64,000 nt of DNA from assembly GCF_000429445.1 (NCBI RefSeq), contig NZ_AUBW01000024.1:25580-89579 (forward strand), given 5' to 3'. Below the pieces are notes generated by a model, which made no database searches, was not told the origin of the DNA, and worked only from the letters and a program-made list of their open reading frames with translations. Within the stretch, counting starts at the first letter, position 1. Each line of letters opens with the position of its first letter. Both the position numbers and the translations under genes were made by a program. This DNA comes from Algoriphagus terrigena DSM 22685 (GTDB lineage: Bacteria; Bacteroidota; Bacteroidia; Cytophagales; Cyclobacteriaceae). Of this stretch, positions 27,001 through 34,450 are shown piece after piece.

Positions 27001-27580
27001 GGACGCTGATGCTAAAATCCCCAGTGGTGTTAGTCACCGCGCCCGTGCTGGTGCCTTTCACCAGGATGTTAACCCCTGGAAACCCGTTGCCATTTTCGTC
27101 AAGGACTTTTCCCGTCACATTGACTTCGTATCGACGCAATTGGTCAGACCGGTTCGACACGGCAGGCCCTTTGATCGCGGCTGTATTGGAGCGGCTGGTC
27201 AGGGTGGCGGTCATCGGTGATTCGAGGCCCGTGCTCAGCGGCTTCTCACCCTTTTTTGGATAGATCACGAAGAAACCGCTGCCGGCCTTCTCATACGTCA
27301 GCCCAGAATCCTTCAAGATTTCCTTGAGGCCTTCCTCCACCGTCTGGAATTTTTTCTTGGTGGTCCTGACTTGCTTTTTGGCCACCAAGTCGTCCTTGAA
27401 GGCAATCGAGACATCAAATTGAGCTTCCAAGGAGGTCAGTCCCTCCTTGAGCGTAAAACTGGATACGGCGTTCGTCCCGGACTGGAATTTGCCGGAGGAA
27501 GCCAGTACCTCCTTGTACTGGGCCTGCACCCATTGGATGCCAGCTCCGTACAAACAGAGCATTAGTAAAAGCTTTTTCAT
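24047..27580 (-). CDS. SusC/RagA TonB-dependent transporter with STN signalling domain
   Basis: This 1177-residue protein begins with a signal peptide. It has an STN domain (about 40-110, 'SLKEGLTSLEAQFDVSIAF'), a carboxypeptidase-like beta sandwich ('VTGKVLDENGNGFPGVNILV'), a plug domain ('VVVTALGIEKSGKSLGYA') and a large beta-barrel ending 'GLGFNLNVKF'. The STN domain is the part that contacts a FecR-type anti-sigma factor in the periplasm, and the fecR and ECF sigma genes lie directly upstream. It therefore should both import the ligand with TonB energy and report ligand binding. The C-terminal Phe fits BAM insertion. Confidence 0.95.
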   Translation of the reverse strand: MKKLLLMLCLYGAGIQWVQAQYKEVLASSGKFQSGTNAVSSFTLKEGLTSLEAQFDVSIAFKDDLVAKKQVRTTKKKFQTVEEGLKEILKDSGLTYEKAGSGFFVIYPKKGEKPLSTGLESPMTATLTSRSNTAAIKGPAVSNRSDQLRRYEVNVTGKVLDENGNGFPGVNILVKGTSTGAVTNTTGDFSISVPDGNATLVFSFVGYISQEEAVQSRSVINVTMKLDQNDLEEVVVTALGIEKSGKSLGYATSTVQSDELTINRTPNVINALQGKVAGVSISGLGTGPGGTSKIRIRGQSSISGQNSPLIVVNGVPIDNTNFGTNPNSSGSESSIGVRAGGGNTSDGGDGLSSINPDDVQSMTILKGAAAAALYGSRAKDGVIMITTKTKNDSKGIGVTYNLNYTNEAPLDFTDYQYEYGQGEQGVRPTTANPTSGQWSFGEKFQPGMTQVLFNGVTVPYVPVYDQIGDFFRNGQNVTNSVTLATAGDKGGMSLSFSDLNSKGVVPNNTFNRKTINLGFGYDLSPKFSFRGNFNYSVEENSNPPNIADQDNSIPTAMYAMANSMPLNVLDENKYDQNGNEAVYSRFRNRTNPYFTLAEQFQNIKRDRIFGNIAVKYNILPWLFIQGRVGEDYWSRDQDYNNFPTGQASRAPAPAGFVNGVYTQESRRFREINTDFLLNANKTFGDFTVNANFGGNHMQRRSDRNSVQVTDFVVRDLYTVQNGRAKDPIYDMSERAVNSLYGSAEVSYKDMLFLTGTVRNDWFSTLSEANRSIVYPSVSASWVFTENTGNTGLINFGKLRVAYAEVGSDADVGPYSNVLFYGVNSNLLGGQPVGGPNGTNLPNPDLRPMRIGETEVGFELRMLQSRITLDVAAYRKLTTDQIVSAQISDASGFVNTSINSGRSENKGVEMLLTLVPLETKNFTWETSFNGSYNITEVLSLLTDTPGERITVGTHVFNGELRQIVGMEMGQVAGFGFRRNEQGQKIFGANGLPLRTPDLVNFGSALPKWVGGFNNSFDFKGVKLSFLIDFKLGNIMLSGTNFNATRHGLHKMTLEGREGGVVGDGVNEAGEKNTAVAPVQSYWEIVRSQALVEPVIYDGGYWKLRQVTLGYDFTRFLPENQPFRSVKLNFVANNVLMIKKWVDNIDPESFGYSSDNLVGMESAGLPSTRGLGFNLNVKF

Positions 27581-27637
27581 AGATTAAGATGGGTTTAACT
27601 AGTAGTTTGATTGGCACTCTTTATTGATTGGCACTCT

Positions 27638-28654
27638 TTATTCCATATAGTAAATAGAATCACGGTATTCAATTTGGATATTGAAGATCCTGGCGGTGAG
27701 CCTCATGAATGATGCTCCATCCGATAGCGGCATAGACCCGGAAGCACTTTGGCTCAGCTTCACCTGAGGACCCACCTGGACTTTCAGTCCATAGTTTTCC
27801 TCGGCCATTCTGACCATTTCGTCGAGGGTGGTACTTTCCAACTGCAGCACTTTTTTCGTCCAAGAGACATAGGAAACCGGGTCTACACGTTTCTTCTGAA
27901 TCTTTTCCTGGTCGTACTCCACCAGATCTCCAGGTTTCATTAGGATTTTAGAGTTCTTCGGACGATCGGTGAAGCTCATGGTCACATTCCCCTCACTGAG
28001 CAACACTTTCGTCTGATTCTTCCTTTGATAGACATTGAACTGGGTACCCAAAACTTCCACCTCTATTCCCGATGCCGGGTAGACTTTGAAAGGCTGATCA
28101 GTCTCGATATGCTGCACATCAAAAAATGCCTCACCATCGATCCAAACCTCCCGGATGGAATTGGAATCCCATTCCTGACTGAAGCTCAGCGTTGAGTTGG
28201 AATTCAACATCACCGTCGAACTATCCGGAAGTACAATGTTCAGCGTCTCGCCATAGCCGGTTCGGTAGATGGTCTGTTGGGAATCTTTTGCCAAGAAAAA
28301 ATACAGAGCCAGACCCGAGGCCAACACAAAGCAAGCTGCCATCCAAGTGTACCTAAGCCGATGAAAAAGTGAGTCTTTCACGACCGAAAGCGACCTGGGT
28401 TGAATGTCCTGTTGGATGTTTTTCCAGATCCCCTGGATATCCGAATCCTTCAGTCGGTAGGCCGGGGTGTTGATCTCAATCAAAATCCTCCGGGCTTCTT
28501 TGATTTGGGGGAGCGCATTTGGATTTTGGGAAATCCAGTCCCTCCAAAAATCCTCCTGAGACTGGTCTGTTCGTAACACCCAATTCTGGAAATTGGGATC
28601 ATCCAAAAATTGCTCGATCGAGTAAGAGCTACTTGAATCTGAATATTTGCTCAC
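27638..28654 (-). CDS. FecR-family anti-sigma factor
   Basis: This 338-residue protein has a cytoplasmic N-terminal region (1-108), one membrane helix (about 109-131, 'TWMAACFVLASGLALYFFL') and a periplasmic FecR domain ('YGETLNIVLPDSSTVMLNSN', 'FDVQHIETDQPFKVY', 'VLGTQFNVY'). The C-terminal 'RIFNIQIEYRDSIYYME' is the DUF4974/STN-like end that interacts with the transporter. It should hold the ECF sigma factor inactive until SusC signals. It lies between sigma and SusC in the usual order. Confidence 0.94.
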   Translation of the reverse strand: MSKYSDSSSSYSIEQFLDDPNFQNWVLRTDQSQEDFWRDWISQNPNALPQIKEARRILIEINTPAYRLKDSDIQGIWKNIQQDIQPRSLSVVKDSLFHRLRYTWMAACFVLASGLALYFFLAKDSQQTIYRTGYGETLNIVLPDSSTVMLNSNSTLSFSQEWDSNSIREVWIDGEAFFDVQHIETDQPFKVYPASGIEVEVLGTQFNVYQRKNQTKVLLSEGNVTMSFTDRPKNSKILMKPGDLVEYDQEKIQKKRVDPVSYVSWTKKVLQLESTTLDEMVRMAEENYGLKVQVGPQVKLSQSASGSMPLSDGASFMRLTARIFNIQIEYRDSIYYME

Positions 28655-28774
28655 TATAATTCTGCGTTATACACACAAGAGCGAACATTCTTTCACTTCT
28701 CATCATTTTTCAGAAAGTTTTTTTTAAAAAAAACCGAATCCTTAAAAAATATGACAGAAGCAGCTGCAGCGAGG

Positions 28775-29368
28775 CTAACGCCTCAACTTAACCCTGAGAA
28801 GTTGAATGGCTTTAGAGACGAGATTGTGTACTGCCTCCACTGAAACTCCCATGACTTCCGCGATTTGCTTGCTTTCCAGATTGTTGTAAAATCGCAGGAT
28901 CACCGCCTCCCGCTGTCTCCGGGTCAGTCCCTGAATGGCTAGTTGTAAAAGTTTGGAATTTTCGACGGTCTCTTCCTCATGGATCCAAGCTGATTCTCGG
29001 GTGTCGTCCACATCTCCGCAGTCGTCTTCCCATACATCAGGATGGATCAGTTGTTTACTGGCAGAAATCTTCGCAAAAAGCAGATTGCGAAAGGATTTGA
29101 AAAGATAAAATTTGACCTGAGTTACATCCGAAAGGGATTCTTTTTTAAGCCAAATTGAGGTAAACAGTTCCTGAATGCAGTCTTTGACCAGGTCCCGGTC
29201 CGCATAAAAGTGCATTCCATAGTTATACAGGGGATTTATGAATTTTTTAAAAAGAGAGGAAAATGCCAGTTCATTGCCTTTTTTTACACTTTCCCAAAGC
29301 ACCCGGTCTTCCGACAACGAGGAATCATTTGAATTAGCTAAAAGTATTTTATTTGGACTATTTGCCAC
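28775..29368 (-). CDS. ECF RNA polymerase sigma factor
   Basis: This 197-residue protein has sigma region 2 ('FINPLYNYGMHFYADRDLVKDCIQELF') (partial) and region 4 ('RRQREAVILRFYNNLESKQI' and 'VHNLVSKAIQLLRVKL'). It matches the Bacteroidetes FecI-like ECF group, paired with the FecR gene 120 nt downstream. It probably directs transcription of the SusC operon. A start at 29368 (MANSPNKILL) gives an extended N-terminus; a later start is possible but less well supported. Confidence 0.92.
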   Translation of the reverse strand: MANSPNKILLANSNDSSLSEDRVLWESVKKGNELAFSSLFKKFINPLYNYGMHFYADRDLVKDCIQELFTSIWLKKESLSDVTQVKFYLFKSFRNLLFAKISASKQLIHPDVWEDDCGDVDDTRESAWIHEEETVENSKLLQLAIQGLTRRQREAVILRFYNNLESKQIAEVMGVSVEAVHNLVSKAIQLLRVKLRR

Positions 29369-29578
29369 ACTGCCAGTCTTAAATTCCGCAAAAACTCATT
29401 TAAGGTAATGAATATGTGACCACCGGCCAAAATTTAAAATTAGACGAAATTAATAATCGCTTTTTGCATCTGCCCATCATCGCCCGACAAACACTCTGTG
29501 GTGAGTATTACGGCCTTAGGACGGCTATTCAAGCCGGAAACTTCACACAGGAATAACCTTACTCCGAAATTTTCTTCG

Positions 29579-29587
29579 TAGTTTTGC
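29579..29587 (+). promoter_or_regulatory. Bacteroidetes-type -7 promoter element of typA
   Basis: TAGTTTTGC matches the Bacteroidetes -7 consensus TAnnTTTGC and lies 20 nt before the typA ATG, so the mRNA leader would be short. The -33 TTG is not well preserved. Confidence 0.55.
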
Positions 29588-29606
29588 GCCCTCAATAAGG
29601 CAAACC

Positions 29607-31412
29607 ATGCAGAATATTCGGAATATCGCGATCATCGCACACGTTGACCACGGCAAAACCACCCTCGTGGACAAGATCATCCACGCCTCTCAAATCTTCA
29701 GAGAGAATCAACAATTCCAGGACCTGATCCTAGACAGCAATGATCTCGAGCGTGAAAGAGGTATTACCATCCTTTCAAAAAACGTATCTGTTCGTTATAA
29801 AGACGCAAAAATCAACATCATTGACACTCCTGGTCACGCCGATTTCGGTGGTGAAGTAGAGCGTGTATTGAAGATGGCGGATGGTGTTATTCTCCTAGTG
29901 GATGCGTTTGAAGGACCGATGCCTCAGACGCGATTTGTACTGGGCAAAGCATTGGCTTTGGGCCTTACTCCTATTGTAGTCGTAAATAAAGTAGATAAAG
30001 AAAACTGTCGCCCGGACGAAGTTCATGAGTCAGTATTTGACTTGATGTTCAACCTGGACGCGACAGAAGAGCAGTTGAATTTCCACACCCTTTACGGTTC
30101 TGCCAAGCAAAACTGGATGGGTCCGGATTGGAAAAACCCAACCGATTCTATCTTCCCGCTTTTGGATGCTATCTTGGAATACATCCCAGCACCAAAAATC
30201 GAAGAAGGTACGCTTCAGATGCAGATCACCTCTTTGGATTACTCCAACTTCGTCGGCCGTATCGCTATCGGACGTGTAAAAAGAGGTAAAATCACGGAAA
30301 ACCAGCAGATCGCTCTTTGCAAAGCTGATGGCGTGATCAAAAAAATGCGAGTGAAAGAATTGCAGGTTTTCGAAGGCTTGGGTAGAGTGAAAGTATCCGA
30401 AGTTACAGCCGGTGATATCTGTGCGGTAATGGGCGTTGAAGATTTTGAAATCGGAGATACCATTGCAAATCCGGACACTCCGGAGGCGCTTCCAAGAATA
30501 TCGATCGATGAGCCTACCATGAATATGCTCTTCACGATCAACAACTCTCCTTTCTTCGGGAAAGAAGGCAAATTCGTGACTTCCCGTCACCTGAGAGACC
30601 GACTTTTCAAAGAAACTGAGAAAAACCTAGCCCTTCGAGTTGAATCAACTGACAGCGAAGACAAATTCCTGGTCTATGGCCGTGGCATTCTTCACTTGTC
30701 TATCCTGATCGAGACGATGAGAAGAGAAGGCTACGAACTTCAGGTAGGTCAGCCACAGGTGATTTTCAAAGAGATCGATGGCGTAAAATGCGAACCAATC
30801 GAATTGCTCGTAGTAGATGTGCCACAGGAGACCGCGGGTAAAGTAATCGAACTTGCCACCCAGCGGAAAGGCGAATTGACGATCATGGAGCCAAAAGGCG
30901 ATCTTCAGCATTTGGAGTTCAGAATTCCTTCAAGAGGTCTAATCGGGTTGAGAAACAACGTCTTGACTGCAACTCAAGGTGAGGCAATCATGAACCATAG
31001 ATTCTCTGACTACGAGCCCTTCAAGGGCAACATCCCAGGCAGAATCAACGGATCAATGATTGCGATGGAGGGCGGACCTTGTACTGCTTATGCAATCGAC
31101 AAACTTCAGGATAGAGGTGTATTCTTCGTAGATCCGGGAGACGACTTGTACGCAGGTCAGGTTGTTGGAGAGCACTCTCGTGACAATGACATCGTAGTCA
31201 ACATCCAAAAAGGCAAAAAACTCACCAACATGAGAGCTTCTGGTTCTGATGACAACGTGAGAATTATCCCTGCCAAAAAATTCTCTTTGGAAGAATCCAT
31301 GGAATATATCCAAAAGGATGAATACCTGGAAATCACTCCAAAGTCCATCCGAATGAGAAAAATATATTTGGATGAGAACGAAAGAACAAGAATGGCTAAG
31401 AAAGACGCTTAA
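29607..31412 (+). CDS. typA: Ribosome-associated GTPase TypA/BipA
   Basis: This 601-residue protein has all translational GTPase motifs: 'AHVDHGKTTL' (G1), 'ERERGITI' (G2), 'DTPGHADFGG' (G3) and 'VVNKVDKE' (G4). Domain II, an EF-G-like domain ('AGKVIELATQRKGELTIMEP') and the BipA-specific C-terminal domain ('KFSLEESMEYIQKDEYLEIT') follow. The length is that of the family. BipA binds the 70S ribosome and helps 50S assembly and growth under stress. The gene is single, with its own -7 element and a terminator at 31446-31482. Confidence 0.97.
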   Translation: MQNIRNIAIIAHVDHGKTTLVDKIIHASQIFRENQQFQDLILDSNDLERERGITILSKNVSVRYKDAKINIIDTPGHADFGGEVERVLKMADGVILLVDAFEGPMPQTRFVLGKALALGLTPIVVVNKVDKENCRPDEVHESVFDLMFNLDATEEQLNFHTLYGSAKQNWMGPDWKNPTDSIFPLLDAILEYIPAPKIEEGTLQMQITSLDYSNFVGRIAIGRVKRGKITENQQIALCKADGVIKKMRVKELQVFEGLGRVKVSEVTAGDICAVMGVEDFEIGDTIANPDTPEALPRISIDEPTMNMLFTINNSPFFGKEGKFVTSRHLRDRLFKETEKNLALRVESTDSEDKFLVYGRGILHLSILIETMRREGYELQVGQPQVIFKEIDGVKCEPIELLVVDVPQETAGKVIELATQRKGELTIMEPKGDLQHLEFRIPSRGLIGLRNNVLTATQGEAIMNHRFSDYEPFKGNIPGRINGSMIAMEGGPCTAYAIDKLQDRGVFFVDPGDDLYAGQVVGEHSRDNDIVVNIQKGKKLTNMRASGSDDNVRIIPAKKFSLEESMEYIQKDEYLEITPKSIRMRKIYLDENERTRMAKKDA

Positions 31413-31445
31413 ACGAAATCTTTCGCCAATCCGAAATAGTTTTGC

Positions 31446-31482
31446 AAAATCCCCCATTCGAAAGAGTGGGGGATTTTTTTTT
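31446..31482 (+). terminator. Intrinsic terminator after typA
   Basis: The stem 31446-31460 (AAAATCCCCCATTC) pairs with 31465-31478 around a GAAA tetraloop (one G-U pair), followed by a T9 run. It lies 34 nt after the typA stop. Confidence 0.9.
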
Positions 31483-31564
31483 GCCGTACATCAAGATTTT
31501 TTTTTTGAGTAAAAACTTTATCCCTAAACTTCCGTCTCTAAAACTAAATCCACATTCCTACCCA

Positions 31565-32458
31565 ATGTATAAGCCACTGTCACTCCTGCTTGCATCGCTT
31601 GCATTATCAATGTTGTCCTTTGCGCAAAGCAAAAATGATGTCCTCTATCTGCTGGACGGCCCGAAAGAAGTCAAGGTGACGGAAGTCGGATTTAATACCA
31701 TCAAATACAGCTATCCCAATGAAACCACGGTCTATAGCGTCAGCAAACACCAGGTGACTAAAATCGAGTACGGCAGCGGAAGAGAAGAGACCTTCGAAAG
31801 CCCGTTCAAACACGTAAACGGACTCGATGATGCCGAACTGGTGTATATCAGCTATAACTCTGAAGACATCGCCGGACTGAATCCGAAGGGCGAACTATTC
31901 AGCAAAGCGACCGGCGTGACGACTCTCTCGTCGATCAACAACGTCAAGAACCGGGCGATGGACAAGCTGAAGGCCGAAGCGTCGATGCTGGGCGCGAATG
32001 TTGTTTTCATCGGAAATATGTATCAGAGAGGCAACGACTATGGTGGTGAAAATGACTATGGCAATTCCACTCAAACCACCTTCTCCGGGACCGGATACAG
32101 CACCGAAAAACTGGATTTGACGGAGGTAGAAAGCATCATTTCGGGGGAGGTTTTTCATCATTATCAAACCCACCAACTCAATCGCAATTCATGGAGCCCG
32201 GAGCGCTCGATCGCCACTACTTATGACAAGAATCGCAAACCGATCATGTTTGAGATTGAAAAAATCATCGAAAAAGAAGACGGAGTCTATGTCTCAGGCT
32301 TCGAAATCCCAACCAAAATCAAAGAGCTGAAAGTGATTAGCGCGGATGACGAGATGGTTATTTTGATGGAAAGAAATGACAAAGTGATCACCAACTATAT
32401 CCTGATCTCACAAAACAACCGCATACTTAAAAACATCAACAGCCGAGTAGTACTCTGA
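31565..32458 (+). CDS. Exported hypothetical protein
   Basis: This 297-residue protein starts MYKPLSLLLASLALSMLSFA, a clear Sec signal; an open frame back to 31442 runs through the typA terminator and was discarded. The mature part begins with a small beta domain ('DVLYLLDGPKEVKVTEVG'), then a helix 'AMDKLKAEASMLGANVVFIG' that resembles the YbjQ/DUF4156 kind of segment, a Gly/Asn-rich loop, and a C-terminal beta domain. The function is unknown. It is probably periplasmic. A terminator follows 3 nt after the stop. Confidence 0.75.
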   Translation: MYKPLSLLLASLALSMLSFAQSKNDVLYLLDGPKEVKVTEVGFNTIKYSYPNETTVYSVSKHQVTKIEYGSGREETFESPFKHVNGLDDAELVYISYNSEDIAGLNPKGELFSKATGVTTLSSINNVKNRAMDKLKAEASMLGANVVFIGNMYQRGNDYGGENDYGNSTQTTFSGTGYSTEKLDLTEVESIISGEVFHHYQTHQLNRNSWSPERSIATTYDKNRKPIMFEIEKIIEKEDGVYVSGFEIPTKIKELKVISADDEMVILMERNDKVITNYILISQNNRILKNINSRVVL

Positions 32459-32461
32459 TGG

Positions 32462-32490
32462 AAAAGGCCGGAGAACTTCTCCGGCCTTTT
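32462..32490 (+). terminator. Intrinsic terminator
   Basis: AAAAGGCCGGAG (32462-32473) pairs perfectly with 32479-32490 across a 5-nt loop, ending in TTTT. It closes the gene ending at 32458. Confidence 0.88.
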
Positions 32491-32602
32491 GCTTACAACA
32501 GGATAGGGCTCCGAGATGCAGAAAAGCGATTTATATTTTTATCTTTAAATCCCTTTTGGAGAACAGATTATTTCTTGTTCCCAAACTATACTCAAACCTA
32601 TT

Positions 32603-32995
32603 ATGACTACCCGAAGAAAAGTAATTCAAACCCTAGGCTTGGCGGGTGCCACAGCTATTCTACCTATTAATACCTTCGCTACAACTATGGCAAAGCAAAA
32701 AATGATTCACCAGGTTTACTTCTGGCTACACGACGTCGCTGACACACAGGAATTTTTGACCGAAGCAGTACCCATGTTGGGAAAATGTCCCACTGTTGGG
32801 AAATTTATTGCTGGAGTTCCCGCCGAAACTGAAAAAAGAGACGTGGTTGACCACTCTTGGCAGGTTTGCTGCACCTCCTTTTTCGACAGCTTAGAAGATC
32901 AGCTAGCCTATCAGACCGAACCGCTTCACCTGGAGTTTATCGAAAAGTACTCCAAGATGTGGAAAACGGTGAAGGTGTACGACATCGCCATCTGA
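32603..32995 (+). CDS. Dabb (stress-responsive A/B barrel) domain protein with Tat-like leader
   Basis: This 130-residue protein has an N-terminal RRKVIQTLGLAGATAIL signal of Tat type. The Dabb domain (PF07876 type) follows: 'MIHQVYFWLHDVADTQEFL', a central 'DHSWQVCCTSFFDSLEDQLAY' strand-helix (partial), and 'HLEFIEKYSKMWKTVKVYD'. Dabb proteins form dimeric ferredoxin-like barrels; some are plant stress proteins or bacterial enzymes, and no reaction is assigned here. In related Bacteroidota they are found with sugar genes. It stands between two terminators or promoters as a single gene. Confidence 0.83.
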   Translation: MTTRRKVIQTLGLAGATAILPINTFATTMAKQKMIHQVYFWLHDVADTQEFLTEAVPMLGKCPTVGKFIAGVPAETEKRDVVDHSWQVCCTSFFDSLEDQLAYQTEPLHLEFIEKYSKMWKTVKVYDIAI

Positions 32996-33041
32996 GAAAC
33001 CAGTAAGTACACTGGCAACGTATCTCCCTATAAACAGATTT

Positions 33042-34361
33042 ATGAAAAACTTCCCTTGGATCATCGGTATTTTCCTTTTTGGATTTTGGGCCTGTGATCC
33101 AAAGGAGGACCCTGTTCCGGATGAGACAGGATTGGAGGTCAAAGAGGCGATCTTCGCATCTATGAGCGAGTGGTATTTTTGGAATGAAGAGCTCCCTGCG
33201 AGCGTTGACTATTCCAAATATTCGACCAACGAAGAGCTTCTGGAGGCGATCAAATTCAAGCCGCTGGACCGGTTTTCCTACCTGACCACTCAGGAGGAAT
33301 TCAACAATTCCTTTGTCGGAAAAAATGCGGGCCATGGCTTCGGCTATGCCTTTGCAAGCGACGATAAGCTCTACATTTCCTTTGTCTTTGATGAGTCCCC
33401 TGCGGGAAAAGACGGCTGGAAGCGTGGCTGGGAAATCACCCAGATCAACGGAAAACCGATTGCAGACTATAAAACCTCCAGTGGTGGATATGATTTCAAG
33501 CTCGGAAACCCTGACCCTGGAATCACCAACACGTTCACGTTCAAACTTCCTGACGGCTCCACTACGACACGCTCCAATGTGAAAGCTGAGTACCAATCCA
33601 ACTCGGTTTTGGAAAAGAAAGTCTTTGACTTGGACGGCAAAAAAGTCGGCTATTGGGCGTATCAGAGTTTCAAAGCTACTGCTGGTCTAAGCCCAACCCA
33701 AAGTACAGAGGTGAAAACGTCCATGGAATTCTTCCAAAATGCCGGAATCCAAGAACTCATCATCGATCTGAGATACAACGGCGGCGGGTCAGTAGCAGTG
33801 GCGGAACAGATTCTGAACAACCTGATCCAAACTGCCAATTCTGGAAAGTTGATGTACGTCAACAAGTACAATACACTGAAAAGCAACTTGGCAACCAACC
33901 GCTCTTTTGCTAAAATTGGCTCCATCAGTCTTGACAAAGTTATCTTCATCACCTCCCGCGGATCGGCTTCGGCCTCCGAATTGGTGCTCAATGTGCTGGA
34001 TTCTTACCTCGACGTCGTATTGATCGGTGACAATACCTATGGTAAGCCCGTAGGGTCCTTTCCACTCTCATCCTACAACACCGTCCTGAAAAACAATAAC
34101 GTCGAGCTTGTTCCGATCACATTCGCTATCGCGAATGCTGACGGCAAAGCAGATTATTTTGAAGGCTTTCCGGCGGATTTTTCAGTCGGCGACTCACCGC
34201 AGTATCCTTGGGGAGATGAGCGGGATCTTCGTCTGGCCGCAGCCTTGAATTTTATCCAAAACGGCAATGTGAGTGGGCGAATGCTTAACACCTACTATAA
34301 GCCGAAATGGGAGATGATCGATGACTTCGAAGGGTTGAGACAGGAGTTTCCGGCTTATTGA
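33042..34361 (+). CDS. S41 (C-terminal processing) protease lipoprotein
   Basis: This 439-residue protein has a short lipoprotein signal (MKNFPWIIGIFLFGFWAC, Cys18). It has an N-terminal helical region, a PDZ domain ('GWEITQINGKPIADY') and an S41 catalytic domain with 'ELIIDLRYNGGG' and the serine motif 'SRGSASASELVLN'. A Lys in the following stretch ('IGDNTYGKPVGS') completes the Ser-Lys dyad. It probably degrades damaged envelope proteins at the outer or inner membrane. It lies 46 nt after the Dabb gene. Confidence 0.92.
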   Translation: MKNFPWIIGIFLFGFWACDPKEDPVPDETGLEVKEAIFASMSEWYFWNEELPASVDYSKYSTNEELLEAIKFKPLDRFSYLTTQEEFNNSFVGKNAGHGFGYAFASDDKLYISFVFDESPAGKDGWKRGWEITQINGKPIADYKTSSGGYDFKLGNPDPGITNTFTFKLPDGSTTTRSNVKAEYQSNSVLEKKVFDLDGKKVGYWAYQSFKATAGLSPTQSTEVKTSMEFFQNAGIQELIIDLRYNGGGSVAVAEQILNNLIQTANSGKLMYVNKYNTLKSNLATNRSFAKIGSISLDKVIFITSRGSASASELVLNVLDSYLDVVLIGDNTYGKPVGSFPLSSYNTVLKNNNVELVPITFAIANADGKADYFEGFPADFSVGDSPQYPWGDERDLRLAAALNFIQNGNVSGRMLNTYYKPKWEMIDDFEGLRQEFPAY

Positions 34362-34403
34362 GTTTCCTTTAAAAACAGGGAAAAACGGGTAATAAAAAAC
34401 GGA

Positions 34404-34450
34404 AATCATCTTACAATTTAGGAATCAAATTCCTAAATTGTAAGATGATT
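34404..34450. promoter_or_regulatory. Perfect 22-bp inverted repeat over the start codon of an AAA-DUF4143 gene
   Basis: Arm 34404-34425 is exactly complementary to 34429-34450, with only CAA between. The ATG at 34445 lies inside the right arm. As DNA it could be an autoregulator's operator; as RNA it would hide the start codon. A related arrangement precedes the paralogue at 43420. Confidence 0.85.
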
